Under the pieces are notes generated by a model. That model had not been told where the DNA came from. It made no database searches and worked only from the letters and a program-made list of their open reading frames with translations. Of a stretch of DNA of 64,000 nucleotides, positions 51,328-58,200 are shown piece after piece. The stretch's first letter is position 1. The number at the start of each line of letters is the position of its first letter. The stretch covers positions 22,101,001-22,165,000 of the forward strand of contig OX439001.1 in the NCBI GenBank assembly GCA_949316495.1, in the 5' to 3' direction. The position numbers and the translations under genes were made by a program. The DNA comes from Amphiduros pacificus. Lineage: Eukaryota > Annelida > Polychaeta > Phyllodocida > Hesionidae.

Positions 51328-52365
51328 AGAAACCCTATATGTTGAGGTGACCTCAAGCATTTACTTGAATGCTGTGTCTTATTGATAAATGATCATATAT
51401 GAACAATAATTTGACTGGATTTTTTTAATTCTTTACAGTTACAGATAAAGAGTGAATACCAGCAAGCACAGATGTGTCCATCTACTCCGGCCACCCCTAG
51501 TCGGTCCTTCACCCCTGCCCCATCTAAACCACTAAGTAAGGATCAGTCCCAGCACCTCAAGACGCTTCTCAAGGATGAGTAAGTATATCTATCTAGCACT
51601 CCTGTCATCTTGTCATTTCTTTGTTCAAAGAAATTGAATTACTTGACAAGCATTCAGTGATCACTGTTTTTAAAAGAGATAAATAACTAGTGTATTTAAG
51701 CCAGGGATTACTCTCCTTTGCATCGGGCTCAGTATATATCACCCTCTCCGAATATGCAATCAGATATGCTCGAACAGGCCCGTTCCATAAGCCCCGCCCC
51801 CTGAATGTAACCAGGTGTACGATGCGATGACGTAATTACAGTCTGACAGCGCGTGCAAGATACGATGACGTAACTCAATTCTATAGCTCATTAATATTCA
51901 TGAGCACCCAAATAGTACGACAATTGGTTGCGTCAGCGCTAGGCCTATATTGAAGAGGCCTAGTAAAGCTGGGTATCCAGGGAATAAAAGTATTGTTTCT
52001 TGTTCAGAAAGAATGATAAATTGGCTTTCCTGCTAATTTTAAAACAAATGAACACTCAAAAAGCTGTAATTGTTCTGCAGGCTAATGAACATATTTGATT
52101 AATGTGCAACAATGATAAACAGTATCTTTAGTCTATAAAAAAAATCTATGCCTGGCCTATTCTATCTGCAAACTTTCTCAGGCAGCATGTATGTATTTAG
52201 AGATTGGGAAATATTTTTTTCGCTTGTCACTTAACAATGTTATGCACATGTATGGACAATGTTAAACTTTGAATTAAAACGAAAAGTTTTCTTTATTGCA
52301 GGGGTGAGCAGATATCAGATTTGGTGAAACAGATCAATGGCCTCAAAGTCCAGCTTCGCGTGTAG
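10714..52365 (+). CDS. NUP88 nucleoporin, 14 exons (N-terminal exon missing)
   Basis: Encodes nucleoporin Nup88, a subunit of the cytoplasmic face of the nuclear pore. In animals it works with Nup214 and Nup62 in CRM1-linked export and anchors the Nup214 complex. The fourteen exons total 1974 nt (657 residues plus TAG) with all phases matching. Human NUP88 is about 741 residues, so roughly 85 N-terminal residues are missing, probably on an exon left of the window. Residues 1-450 match the beta-propeller region ([46 protein letters not shown]). The last 200 are coiled coil ([13 protein letters not shown] onward), ending in [16 protein letters not shown]. All introns are GT-AG, from 322 bp to about 9.9 kb. 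I saw no frameshift or internal stop. Identification rests on recalled similarity along the whole length. Confidence 0.96.
11495..11620 (+). CDS. NUP88 exon B
   Basis: Reads [20 protein letters not shown], then [20 protein letters not shown], a propeller blade conserved in Nup88 (human has AERFF and [13 protein letters not shown]). Acceptor TTGATTTACAG, donor GTAATT. Splits an Arg codon at both ends. Confidence 0.96.
11978..12268 (+). CDS. NUP88 exon C
   Basis: Completes [20 protein letters not shown] and carries [17 protein letters not shown] and [20 protein letters not shown], equivalent to human PLYILYENGETF. Acceptor ATTTTCAG, donor GTAAGT, ending after two bases of a Lys codon. It is followed by a 7.9-kb intron full of transposon remnants. 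Confidence 0.96.
13086..15281. mobile_element. Composite palindromic DNA element, copy A
   Basis: The ends form inverted repeats: CAGTATTTACTCGTGTATA on the left and the complement of CCGTATTTACTCGTGTATA on the right. TA lies on both sides, as for TA-targeting DNA transposons. Inside, a segment starting AAACGTAAATACGATGTTC near 13300 is inverted near 15000-15060. Blocks containing CTTTATTTATCATTTAAAAC and GGGAAGACACGACTCAAAGC occur five or more times in both orientations. No transposase reading frame remains, so it is non-autonomous. Parts recur at 19880-20068 and 33702-34431. The superfamily is uncertain. Confidence 0.75.
15065..15281. mobile_element. Short TIR element forming the right end of copy A
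   Basis: A 217-bp unit bounded by CCGTATATACTCGTGTATAAG and its complement-like CGAGTAAATACGG, with TA on each side. It is closely related to 19880-20068 (shared words include TAAATGGCC-like, AAATTGGT, TTTCAAGCAAAATA and GTCTTATA). It could be the basic mobile unit, with the larger composite built from two such units plus a foldback core. Confidence 0.7.
15330..16165 (-). mobile_element. LINE remnant, C-terminal part of reverse transcriptase ORF
   Basis: Read on the minus strand, 15961-16020 gives [19 protein letters not shown], a signature of the C-terminal reverse-transcriptase region of non-LTR retrotransposons. It is preceded by [15 protein letters not shown] and followed by segments resembling the ORF2 end, such as [20 protein letters not shown] and [18 protein letters not shown]. 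The reading frame is broken several times and the 5' part is absent, so this is a dead 5'-truncated copy. It abuts the right end of the DNA element. The clade is not certain (Jockey/CR1-like group). Confidence 0.85.
16190..16330. repeat. 39-bp tandem repeat, about 3.6 copies
   Basis: Units begin CTATTTCTTGATGTCACACC and continue TCCTGAACAT, starting at 16190, 16229, 16268 and 16307. It sits just beyond the 5' side of the LINE remnant. A further short direct duplication (GGAGAAATTTAACCAAAAAT, twice) lies at about 16363-16425. Confidence 0.9.
18000..18125 (+). repeat. Dispersed repeat family R4, copy 1
   Basis: Direct relative of 20705-20855. Shared words include AATTCCATCTT, AATTATTGGTGTCTTT and GGTTACCAAAAT-like ends. 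No coding potential; class unknown. Confidence 0.7.
18900..19130 (+). repeat. Dispersed repeat family R3, copy 1
   Basis: Its reverse complement matches 48195-48440: TTTGTCAACAAACTTTGC, CCAGTGA and TATTGGTACAGGCCTAACAC are shared. The two copies lie 29 kb apart in opposite orientation, both inside NUP88 introns. Confidence 0.8.
19880..20068. mobile_element. Short TIR DNA element, copy B
   Basis: A 5'-decayed relative of 15065-15281. It has TTTACTCCCGTGAGACC at the left and TATTCGAGTAAATATGG followed by TA at the right. The sequence after the right end (ATTAATT) is the same as at copy A, suggesting a shared flank or a longer element. It ends about 110 bp upstream of NUP88 exon D, close to the intron's acceptor region. 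Confidence 0.75.
20177..20360 (+). CDS. NUP88 exon D
   Basis: Reads [20 protein letters not shown] and [20 protein letters not shown], then [10 protein letters not shown]. Human equivalents are AEDNYGYDACAVLCL and GMLYHCVVLE. Acceptor TTATTTGTTTAG, donor GTAAGC, leaving in phase 0. Confidence 0.97.
20543..20620. repeat. (TA)n microsatellite
   Basis: About 78 bp of near-pure TA dinucleotides with one interruption near the right end. Confidence 0.98.
20705..20855 (+). repeat. Dispersed repeat family R4, copy 2
   Basis: Related to 18000-18125 in the same orientation, 2.7 kb downstream. Contains AAATTCCATCTTGGTTGGTA and TGAATTATTGGTGTCTTTCA. Confidence 0.7.
22070..22640. other. GC-rich island in a NUP88 intron
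   Basis: Base composition changes sharply from the AT-rich surroundings. The core 22085-22165 is dominated by G and C (GGGCGCCGGCCGGGAAG, CGGCCGAC, GGTCCCGGGCACC), and CpG-containing words continue to ACCATCGACCGGTAATC. No open frame of useful length and no exon signature. Candidate explanations are an inserted mobile element of foreign composition or an internal CpG-rich promoter. It ends about 50 bp before exon E. Confidence 0.6.
22691..22850 (+). CDS. NUP88 exon E
   Basis: Reads [20 protein letters not shown] and [11 protein letters not shown], matching human LYVFECVELELAL and DFSCPVKLH. Acceptor TCTTTTTCAG, donor GTGAGA, leaving in phase 1. The intron after it (9.9 kb) is the longest in the gene. 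Confidence 0.96.
23500..24420. other. CNE-like block in a NUP88 intron
   Basis: Less AT-biased and repeat-free compared with its flanks, with dense homeodomain-like (CCAATTAATATT, TAATCCG) and SOX-like (ACAATGG) words. I infer a possible enhancer or conserved element. There is no coding signature. Conservation cannot be tested here. Confidence 0.3.
24421..27640. other. Intronic stretch, mostly unremarkable
   Basis: AT-rich sequence with a small ATCC microsatellite and a somewhat more complex block at 26830-27380. I see no gene. Confidence 0.5.
25967..26030. repeat. (ATCC)n / ATCCGTCC microsatellite
   Basis: CCATCCATCC and CATCCGTCC words repeated over about 65 bp. The apparent SIHPSIHPS peptide is a product of the repeat. 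Confidence 0.95.
27650..28050. repeat. 30-bp minisatellite, about 14 copies
   Basis: Unit TAGTCTGATTGTCAAGACAA followed by CTCAACTCAGAT. Copies vary at the junction base and at TCAAGAC/TTAAGAC. It lies directly upstream of the foldback complex, separated by about 60 bp. Confidence 0.95.
28442..28497. promoter_or_regulatory. Three CRE palindromes, monomer 1
   Basis: TGACGTCA, the full CREB/ATF palindrome, occurs at 28442, 28475 and 28490. The GC-box-like GGGGGCGTGGC follows within 20 bp. Binding is inferred. Confidence 0.5.
28803..28832. promoter_or_regulatory. Three CRE palindromes, monomer 2
   Basis: TGACGTCA occurs at 28803, 28814 and 28825, spaced 11 bp (about one helical turn), followed by the same GGGGGCGTGGC. 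The regular spacing would put all three on one face of the helix. Confidence 0.5.
29156..31850. other. Intronic stretch without recognised features
   Basis: AT-rich NUP88 intron. Only a 20-bp direct duplication (GAATGGATGGGCAAAGTGTA, twice at 29886-29926) was noticed. Confidence 0.5.
31850..32110. repeat. Diverged ~135-140-bp tandem monomers with GACCTT/AAGGTCA
   Basis: About two degenerate monomers: AAAATCTTGTGA recurs after 134 bp and CATCTTnTAGATATCTC-like words after about 140 bp. Contains TGACCT and AGGTCA as an everted pair with an 8-base spacer. Related degenerate tracts occur at 45170-45560, 47160-47525 and 58930-59430. Confidence 0.6.
32296..32469 (+). mobile_element. 5'-truncated SINE copy
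   Basis: Matches the body and CAAA tail of the SINE at 5520-5840, starting at TAACCCGTTGTCCTTG. The tRNA head is lacking. Perfect 11-bp target-site duplications TGCATTCTGGT lie at 32285-32295 and 32470-32480. It therefore inserted in this truncated form, most likely by incomplete reverse transcription. Confidence 0.93.
32771..32869 (+). CDS. NUP88 exon F
   Basis: Reads [20 protein letters not shown] then [13 protein letters not shown], matching human RYHCTHEAGVHSVGLTW. Acceptor GCTGGTTACAG, donor GTAAGC. Phase 1 at both ends. Confidence 0.96.
33702..34431. mobile_element. Palindromic TA-flanked DNA element, copy C
   Basis: The left end is CGGTATTTAGTCAAAAATAG and the right end ATTCGCGTAAATACAG, with TA on both sides. 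The core is a large inverted repeat: 33870-33982 (AAGCGGAAGTGATAGG, GCGAAAACGATCAGAGCGC) pairs with 34003-34150 (GCGCTCCGATCGTTTTC, ATCACTTTCACTTTTTTAAA). A second TA-flanked end (CCGTATTATCCCTAATAGCC) at about 34269 suggests that a short unit makes up the right part, as in copy A. No transposase remains. Confidence 0.75.
34432..35141. other. AT-rich end of a NUP88 intron
   Basis: No feature recognised apart from long T runs upstream of the exon G acceptor. Confidence 0.5.
35142..35232 (+). CDS. NUP88 exon G
   Basis: Reads [20 protein letters not shown] then [10 protein letters not shown], matching human VEHILCTKPLP. Acceptor AACCTTTCCAG, donor GTACAC. Leaves with two bases of a codon. Confidence 0.95.
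35555..35659 (+). CDS. NUP88 exon H, source of the intronic minisatellite
   Basis: Reads [20 protein letters not shown] then [16 protein letters not shown], matching human [22 protein letters not shown]. The donor CCT|GTAAGT is a strong consensus and the exon leaves in phase 2. Its last 32 bases together with the donor are the seed of the 75-77-bp tandem array that fills the next 930 bp. Reading past the donor gives an immediate stop (CTG TAA). Confidence 0.96.
35628..36592 (+). repeat. Minisatellite derived from an exon-intron junction
   Basis: A unit spanning the last 32 bases of NUP88 exon H, its 5' splice site and some 40 bases of intron is repeated in tandem. The first sub-array (about 35697-36135, six copies, 75-bp period) has lost the donor: CTATATGTAGCAC replaces CCTGTAAGTAGCAC. 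The second (about 36165-36590, 77-bp period) keeps CCTGTAAGTAG, giving donor-like sites at 36205, 36282, 36359, 36436 and 36513. The final copy lacks it. The 75-bp period keeps a 25-residue open frame, which is not a gene. Confidence 0.95.
36860..36922 (+). repeat. 31-bp direct duplication near a splice acceptor
   Basis: CCATAAAGTATTAACTCTTC then TGACTGC occurs twice, 31 bp apart, ending 38 bp before the exon I acceptor. Each copy contains CTTCTGACTGC, which resembles a branch-point sequence, so the intron may have two alternative branch points. Confidence 0.85.
36961..37107 (+). CDS. NUP88 exon I
   Basis: Reads [20 protein letters not shown] then [16 protein letters not shown] and TTANPLLK. 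This matches human ESFEKHIRSILQRSVANPAF and links the propeller to the coiled coil. Acceptor AATATTGCAG, donor GTGAGT. Confidence 0.94.
37108..41349. other. NUP88 intron with repeat R5 and AT-rich filler
   Basis: Contains R5 (37945-38075). A GACCTT/AAGGTCAAGG tract at 40735-40775 may be a further piece of the tandem monomer family. No exon seen. Confidence 0.5.
37945..38075 (+). repeat. Dispersed repeat family R5, copy 1
   Basis: Shares GATAGAGCTAT-like, GTAGGATGATA, AAAGTCATGCTTCA and ACTTCAGTGAGCA with 62500-62610 in the same orientation. It follows TTTTTGTCTCACCAGCGACA at 37780, which may belong to the same element. Confidence 0.7.
41350..41472 (+). CDS. NUP88 exon J, start of the coiled coil
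   Basis: Reads [20 protein letters not shown] then [11 protein letters not shown], almost identical to human [20 protein letters not shown]. Acceptor CTTTTGCAG, donor GTAAGA. This is one of the strongest family matches in the window. Confidence 0.98.
41473..45169. other. NUP88 intron containing a CNE-like block
   Basis: 42240-43660 stands out: repeat-free, less AT-biased, rich in TAATTA, CAATTA and AACAAT words. It holds a 138-codon open frame (42872-43288) with no family resemblance. The rest is AT-rich filler. A possible regulatory role is inference only. Confidence 0.35.
45170..45560. repeat. Degenerate GACCTT/AAGGTCA tandem family, tract 2
   Basis: Shows the same phrasing as 31850-32110: TTCCATAACC, TTTCCATTACC, CTTGGCAGAGATTGATGCTGACC and TTAGGTCATGGTCAAAC, with repeated CAAACTTA-type words. 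The monomer length is about 140 bp but eroded. Membership is less certain than for the other tracts. Confidence 0.4.
45566..45633. repeat. 34-bp direct duplication
   Basis: CTACTTTAGTTCTTTGACTT then GTCCAATAATCCAT occurs twice, with one base different. Confidence 0.95.
45715..46050 (+). repeat. Dispersed repeat family R2, copy 1
   Basis: Matches 61305-62345 apart from the transposon inserted there: ATTATGACATATTGAA, GGGTAAACATGGGTAGCGTG, ATAGGGTAGCACT, CATATTGCCATA and GCCAAGAAAGGAGTGTGCTT. This uninterrupted copy shows the pre-insertion state of the other. No coding potential. Confidence 0.85.
47160..47525. repeat. Degenerate GACCTT/AAGGTCA tandem family, tract 3
   Basis: Contains GCCAAGGTCAAAATATCTTG, TTGACCTTTCTATGACCTTT, CTTGAGGTCAAGATAAGG and AAAAGGTCATATTATCTTAC, with ATCTTGCAAATG and ATCTTACAGTTGT as equivalent positions of successive monomers. 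It is intronic in NUP88. Confidence 0.6.
47535..47625. repeat. (AAT)n-(AAC)n microsatellite
   Basis: TAATAATATTAATAATAATA passes into ACAACAACAACAATACAACA. It is compound and imperfect. Confidence 0.95.
47818..47964 (+). CDS. NUP88 exon K, coiled coil
   Basis: Reads [40 protein letters not shown] then DHQEMLTDR. It is charged and heptad-like, matching human RAERLADKYEEAKEKQE. Acceptor TCTTGGCAG, donor GTCAGC (a weaker donor). Confidence 0.96.
48195..48440 (-). repeat. Dispersed repeat family R3, copy 2 (inverted)
   Basis: Reverse-complement relative of 18900-19130. Contains TTTTTGTCAACAAACTTTGC, GAGACCTGTTTG and TATTGGTACAGGCCTAACAC. Confidence 0.8.
48441..50873. other. NUP88 intron, mostly AT-rich
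   Basis: A more complex block at about 48690-48900 (GCACGGCGTTGTAG, GAATGACTCACAGC) looks CNE-like. A degenerate short repeat occupies 50008-50092. No exon seen. Confidence 0.45.
50008..50092. repeat. Degenerate ~10-bp tandem repeat
   Basis: Units like ACCAGACAT, ACCTGACAT, CCCAACAT and ACTAGACAT recur over about 85 bp. Confidence 0.85.
50874..51000 (+). CDS. NUP88 exon L, coiled coil
   Basis: Reads [40 protein letters not shown] then KQ, matching human LPVLSDSERDMKKELQ. Acceptor TTGTTCCACAG, donor GTCTGT (non-optimal after GT). Leaves in phase 0. Confidence 0.96.
51249..51324. repeat. (AT)n microsatellite
   Basis: Pure AT dinucleotides for about 76 bp, inside the 438-bp intron before NUP88 exon M. 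Confidence 0.98.
51439..51578 (+). CDS. NUP88 exon M
   Basis: Reads [20 protein letters not shown], then [20 protein letters not shown] and KTLLKDE. The Ser/Thr/Pro-rich linker is longer than in human. The downstream part matches human QRKCIQSILKEEGE. Acceptor TTCTTTACAG, donor GTAAGT. Confidence 0.95.
51700..51970. other. GC-box and CRE-like block in a NUP88 intron
   Basis: Contains AAGCCCCGCCCCCTGAATG (GC box), TGACGTAA at 51828 and 51866 in similar contexts (GATGCGATGACGTAA, ATACGATGACGTAA), and CATTAATATTCATGAG at about 51890. The combination of CCCCGCCCC with ATTAATATTCATGAG occurs in known non-autonomous DNA repeats of animals. A transposon fragment is therefore as likely as a true promoter. 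Confidence 0.45.
52302..52365 (+). CDS. NUP88 terminal coding exon
   Basis: Reads [21 protein letters not shown], then TAG, matching the human C-terminus EGEHIREMVKQINDIRNHV. Acceptor CTTTATTGCAG. Confidence 0.96.
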
Positions 52366-53700
52366 AAGTCATATGATCTTATTGAAAATAGAGTTGACTC
52401 TGGAACATCAAGAAACTTATCCTATTTACATACTTGGGGACAGTCAACCTTCATACATTGATTATATAAAGAGACATTATTATCCCTATAAGAACAGGTA
52501 TAACTTCAAGCAATATTATTTATTGCATTTCTTGTGAGGGAAAATTGACTTGAGAATCCGGGCATGATGAGCTAAAATGATACCAGGTGGCACTGTGGTT
52601 GATAAGACTAATTGTGTCATCTGGTGTACAAACAAATCTTCACATCGATCCATGGAAAATATGTTGCTTTTTTTTTTTGGACTAAATCTAGTTAACCTTG
52701 GTTGTAACAAAGTGTAAAAAATATTTTTGCTTTCATCTGAGGAAACAGAGTGAAAATATGTTGATTTACAAAAAACAAGTGTTGATTTTTAAAAATCAAG
52801 CTCGCGTAAGTTTGCAAAATCCCAAGGAAAAAAATCCAAGGCAAAATCTTCTCACTCTACCACGCACTCACAAATCATTTCTCAAACAAAAGCGACATCT
52901 GACGGTGTAAGCAGAATTATTGAGCCAAAACATGGCCGCCATGGACCGATAATCGGGGTAAGCTCCATAGACTTACAGCTTAATCATATCAAAACCTCGA
53001 ACATTCAGACCTAAAGTCAAAACAAACGCGAACGAAAAGGAAGATATATTTTATGATTGGACATAATGAGGAATAATTTTGCTCACCCAGGAAATGTTAC
53101 CTTTGCTGAATGATAACCACAGACCAAGACTCAATTTTATGCATTTAGTTTTATGTTTTCCTAGGAATTGTGTCATTGATTTGTGTGCTTACATATATGT
53201 CAAAAGGTAGACAGGATGAAAGATTCATCCCATTTGTACACTTAGGCTAAACATTTATTTAAGATAAAGATCCGAATGTCATCATCAGACAGTGTTTCCA
53301 AACAAACTTCATGAAACTTTGGTATTTTTTTTTTATAATAATAGATTATAAATATTTGTACTCAAGGCATGCATGTAAATTATATTACCGGTATATTGAG
53401 GCCCGGGATAGGTAGAGTCTAGAAAGAATTTTGAAAAGATTACCGTAGATAAAGCCAACTGTATTTGTTCAATCCTCATTGTTTCCTCATTGGTCCCAGT
53501 CTGCCTGAGGCTGGTCTCTATAGGAAATGGTTCAGACTTCTTAACTGAGTGAAAATAAGTTCATTGACAATTCAGAGCAGCCTGTGTGATCACTCTGCTT
53601 ACATTATACATATTGAACTAGTAATTATGGTAAAAATGTAAAACTTTGAGAGAGTGCATGTACTGTACCTTGTTTCTGTAAAATAAAGATGATTTGAAAA
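52366..53700 (+). other. NUP88 3' UTR (probable)
   Basis: Non-coding sequence between the NUP88 stop and the first AATAAA downstream. Near 52775-52805 it holds a short palindrome-like repeat that recurs at 63428-63475. The extent of the UTR is inferred from the poly(A) signal only. Confidence 0.5.
53682..53687 (+). terminator. Poly(A) signal AATAAA for NUP88
   Basis: I saw no earlier AATAAA after the NUP88 stop, which lies about 1.3 kb upstream. AT-rich sequence follows. No cleavage site can be shown from sequence alone. Confidence 0.5.
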
Positions 53701-53962
53701 TATTACCATAATCTGTTGATTTTTATCAATGACAAGTGATAAAACTATGAAAAAGTTTTTATACATGTATGTGAATATGGTTTTGCTTGTGTCATTCACA
53801 TACATGAAATATACAGATATTTTAATTTATTCTACTTTATTCTATTCTAATATATATCCTAATAGTATCTATTTCTACCTGTGCTAATTTCTCCTAATCT
53901 TTTCTAATTTATTCTACTGGTAATGCCATTTGCTGTTTACCCTGAGAAAATGCTGTTGTTTG

Positions 53963-54431
53963 ACACCAGATGGACTGAGATGGTGTTAATGTTGGAAAAA
54001 TTTATTTAAAAAAAATATAATTTGTAGATTTTAAATTTCTTTCTTACATTTGACCTCTTAATTCAAACCCTTTTGATAATTGTTCAATTAGTGAAAAATT
54101 CTGGAAGGTACTAGAGATCTATATATATATATATATATATAGACCTGTCTTGTGGGGCATTGACATACTGTGAGGCATATAAAATACCCCACTCTTCATA
54201 GTGCACCTGCTTAGTCACAGTTACATAAGTAACCTGTACAAGGCCTTTTTGACCAAACATGTCTGAGAAGCACATTTATACAACCAGGCTATAAATATAT
54301 AAATCACTGCCATCTAGTGTCACAGGTAGTAATAAGTGCCCTGGTGGTGGATAATGGCATTAGCGCCATTGATATGAACGTTAAATTTGTGAGGTATGTA
54401 AATTGATTTCATTATTAACACCAGATGGCAC
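53963..54431. promoter_or_regulatory. Three CTCF-like motifs in the intergenic spacer
   Basis: ACACCAGATGGACT at 53963-53976 (+), CTGCCATCTAGTGT at 54307-54320 (the motif on the minus strand) and ACACCAGATGGCAC at 54418-54431 (+). The last two match 13 of 14 positions of CCASYAGRKGGCRS. Similar matches lie at 12337-12350 (minus strand) and 63137-63150 (+). Occupancy is inference. Confidence 0.35.
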
Positions 54432-54574
54432 TCTCCTGTTACACACATTAAGGTATGAGATGGTACCCCATAATGAGGTCTGACAAAAATACCTCCAGTT
54501 CCTCATATCTGTACCAGCTTCTAAATATATATGTATATGCATAGAGAAACTATAAGATCTATTTTTTCTCTATG

Positions 54575-54695
<121 letters not shown>

Positions 54696-55049
54696 TAGTA
54701 ATCCCTGAAAATGTGAAGAGGATTGAAGCATTGCGTCATATATTTTTTAATTGAAGTCAAATTTTCGCGAAAAAAATATGAATAATGAGCTGGTAACTGT
54801 GAACTGGTGAATAACTTCCCGCACCTTTTTGAAGGAGCATTATTTTCAATGAATGACACTTTTCTATTTACTCTGCATTACGGAGGTAGTATATAATTAC
54901 TACCTCTGCAATTATTGCTCTGTTTTTGATCTGATTCAAAGTTTGGTCTGGAATTCCACGAGTCACAAATACTAACCTTGCTGACAAAAATATCCTCAAA
55001 TCAAACATCAGGTCATAAACTGTAACTCGCTTCTCTGTCAGGTCGTGTG

Positions 55050-55268
55050 ATGGCTGCACTCAAAAATGATTCCCAAAAATCAAAATACACATGTACAGAG
55101 ATAAAATCTAACTTAAAGATATCTTTGCTGTTGATCCTCATAAGTTTCTTCTGCATTCTGACATACATTATGGGAAATTCCTATGAGTACAAGGATAACA
55201 ATGGAATCGCAGTGAAACCTGTTTGGATAACAAACCAGGAGGTAAACATTACGGACATCATGAAATTG
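55050..55268 (+). CDS. CHST15-like exon 1 (signal anchor)
   Basis: Reads MAALKNDSQKSKYTCTEIKS, the anchor, then VWITNQEVNITDIMKL. The donor is TTG|GTAAGT in phase 0. An upstream in-frame GTG at 55047 is not needed, since the ATG has good context. Confidence 0.9.
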
Positions 55269-58200
55269 GTAAGTTGGATTGTGAGTGTTAGATATACATA
55301 AAAATAGAAAGAACAATCTTTGGCATTATGTATTTTTCAAAATAAATTCTGTGAGCCATTTATGCGTATTTTGTAACTAATTTGTATCAGGGTTGCAGTA
55401 AATGATGACAGACAATGTGGTCAGATAAAAATCTATATTAAAGTTGACAATTTAAATTTCACAACAATTGCTTTTATGTATAACATGCTCTATTATATGG
55501 CTATACATGGCAAATAAATAGGCAAGGATGACTTCTTGGGGGATACCTCTGAAAAAATCAGGACATATCTTTTGAGATAAGTAGAATTGGCACATGAAAC
55601 TGTTAGCAAAATCTGTGGGGGGAGTTTTAACCTCATTGGGAGTCTGACTTTTATTTGAAGTTATCTTCAGTGGATGCGTATGAAAGCCTGTAGGGAACAA
55701 CTATTCTGATTTTGTTTATAAAAAAAAAAAGAAATTAAAGTATGTTGTGAAACATCAATAATTATTTTTTGTATTTGGCACACAAGTGGCCTGTTTGATT
55801 GTGATGTCAAACAAGGGTAATGTGTGAAAGGCATCAGTTGTAGGTCCAGTATTTTACATTTGGTAAAATGGGGTAAAAACCAGTCCCTTTTCTGTATATA
55901 GTGTTTTATATACTTTTCTAGCATATTTGTTTTCACAAATCTTGTACAAAGTCATGTGATAAGTGCCCTCCATAACAGGACCTCTCTCTCATATCAGTCC
56001 CTGCATCCAAAGGTATAAAGTAGTGTACAGAATCAGTGGCAAGTCATCAGTATTCATAACAATCTGGCTGGCAACTGATTTGTAAATAATATAAACAGAT
56101 TTGTTTTATTCTGGTAGTTGTACTGATTGGTTAATATCTGTGTCAGACACCAGATTACAGTTTATAGCCTGATGTTGGTCAATTCAGATTTGATGATATT
56201 TTGATATTTTGCTTTGATGGTTACCGTCCCTTATGGACCTTTTTTATGCTATTAGGGTCCATACAGGTACTGGAATAGCATTCAGAATTGTACCATTTTT
56301 GCACACTTCTCAAAAAAAAAATAACAAAATAACAATTTGGGAAAATTTAGGATTAAGTCCCACCCACTGACTATGCATGTAAGTTTTGCATGTGTCTTGA
56401 TTGAGTGGGCTGTCACTTGGTGAGCAATGCAAGCATTTATAACTTGGGGAATTCCAATTTTTTTATGGTATCAAATACAGGGCAATGAGCATAGAAGTTA
56501 CAGGTAGAAAGTGAATGCTACTAATGTAATGCAGAGTTTGTCATAATAAGTTATACAAAATAAAATAAATGTGAACCTAAACCTGCCAATATATCAAAGT
56601 TGATTCTTAAAGTTGCCCAGCAAACAGATTTAGGCCCTCGGTTCAGGAGCTGGCAGCTTTCCCCTGTGGGGTCTGGCATCCATCTCCCAAACCTCAGGCC
56701 AAAGTCTGTTATCAGGGACATAATAAGGTGTAAATATTTTACAAATTGATTACCAACACAAAAGAATCTATTACAAAACTTTGGAGATTATTTGGGCTAA
56801 TTATAACCTAAACAAAGTAAAATTAATCTAAATTACTCCTTCACTATAAAAATTTATAATAATATAAAAATTAATGATGATATTTGACAATGCAACTCAA
56901 TTAAATGATTTACAAGACATCATCAATTAAGTCTTATTAAAAACTATTGGTTTTCATTACAAAACACCTGAATTGTATAATGTGCAAATTTTATTATGTT
57001 ATTTACTTAGATATACCCATATATTCTCTTCTTTTAATTAATCTTCATTGTTTTTGAACTTATTATCATTATGAAATATTGGAAATAAACCTCATATATA
57101 ATATTGTCCATATATGTGACATCTTTACTTGGGGTGATGTCACAACCTGTATGCAATGGTATTTTGAGCCTGCAATTTGAACAAGGTAAGAAATTTATGA
57201 TAAATTAAAATTGATAATATTTGTTTAATACTTTGTATTTTGCAGTCCCCTCCCAAATTTCTGCCTCAGTATAAAAATCCATGCTGGGAAGAAGTGAAGC
57301 ATGATGAAGATGGCAAGAAGATTACCAAATTAAGATGTCTGCCGTATTATTATCTGGCTGGTTTTCCCAAGTGTGGTACCACAGACCTATACAAAAAATT
57401 GAAAAAACATAACCAAATTGTACAAAGTAGAGGAAAAGAGTCACATTGGTGGACCAGGGAGAGGTTTTCTAATTGTTAGTACCACTGCTTCAGATATATT
57501 AGTTGTCTTGATTTTGTTTTGTGTTTTTGATATTTTTTGTCAGAATTAACTTTAAAGAAAGAGTTATTATGCCACTGGATCTGTGACATCATCAGTTTGT
57601 GAGGTAAACTAGAAGGATCTTTGATGACTCAAGTCTGCTGCCTAGCCAGGGGATGGACCATTAATCTTCAAGGGCAGGGGGGGGGGAGAAAAACCTTTTT
57701 TCTTCTTACGCAAACCTTGAAATGACTGAAATATTGTTGAAAATAATTTAAAATCCCAAAACAAACTGATGTATCAATGATTTACTTTTCCAACCAGATG
57801 TTTCAAATATTCCCCCCTTCCCAAATTATAAAGATCCAATCTAAATAACTTTGGAACATTTGAAACATAAGCTTACAGTTTCTAAAAATGTAAGCTTACT
57901 GGTAGTAGGTATTATGATTCAAGTGGGATGAAGCTGGTAAAAGGAAACATAACAAGATTGTTTTTGTTCACAGAAATGACAATTATATTGGAGTAGTGTA
58001 ATTTTATAAATTATGATATAATCATGAAAACGTGTCTAACATGTAAACCACATCACGAATCCCTTTCAAAAGAGCCTGACCATGAAATAATAAAGTATTT
58101 TTTGCATTTGTATGAAGTGCGCAGTTTTTCTTCATACCTGGAGGTATTTGATTTGGAATGTCAACAAATTCAAAAGAAATGTATAACCACTGAAATAGGA

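Noticed and set aside
57997-58117. Extension of sulfotransferase exon 3 to the left (CKPHHESLSKEPDHE segment)
   Set aside because: No acceptor in that stretch is phase-compatible with exon 2 without creating a stop, and the segment has no counterpart in the family.
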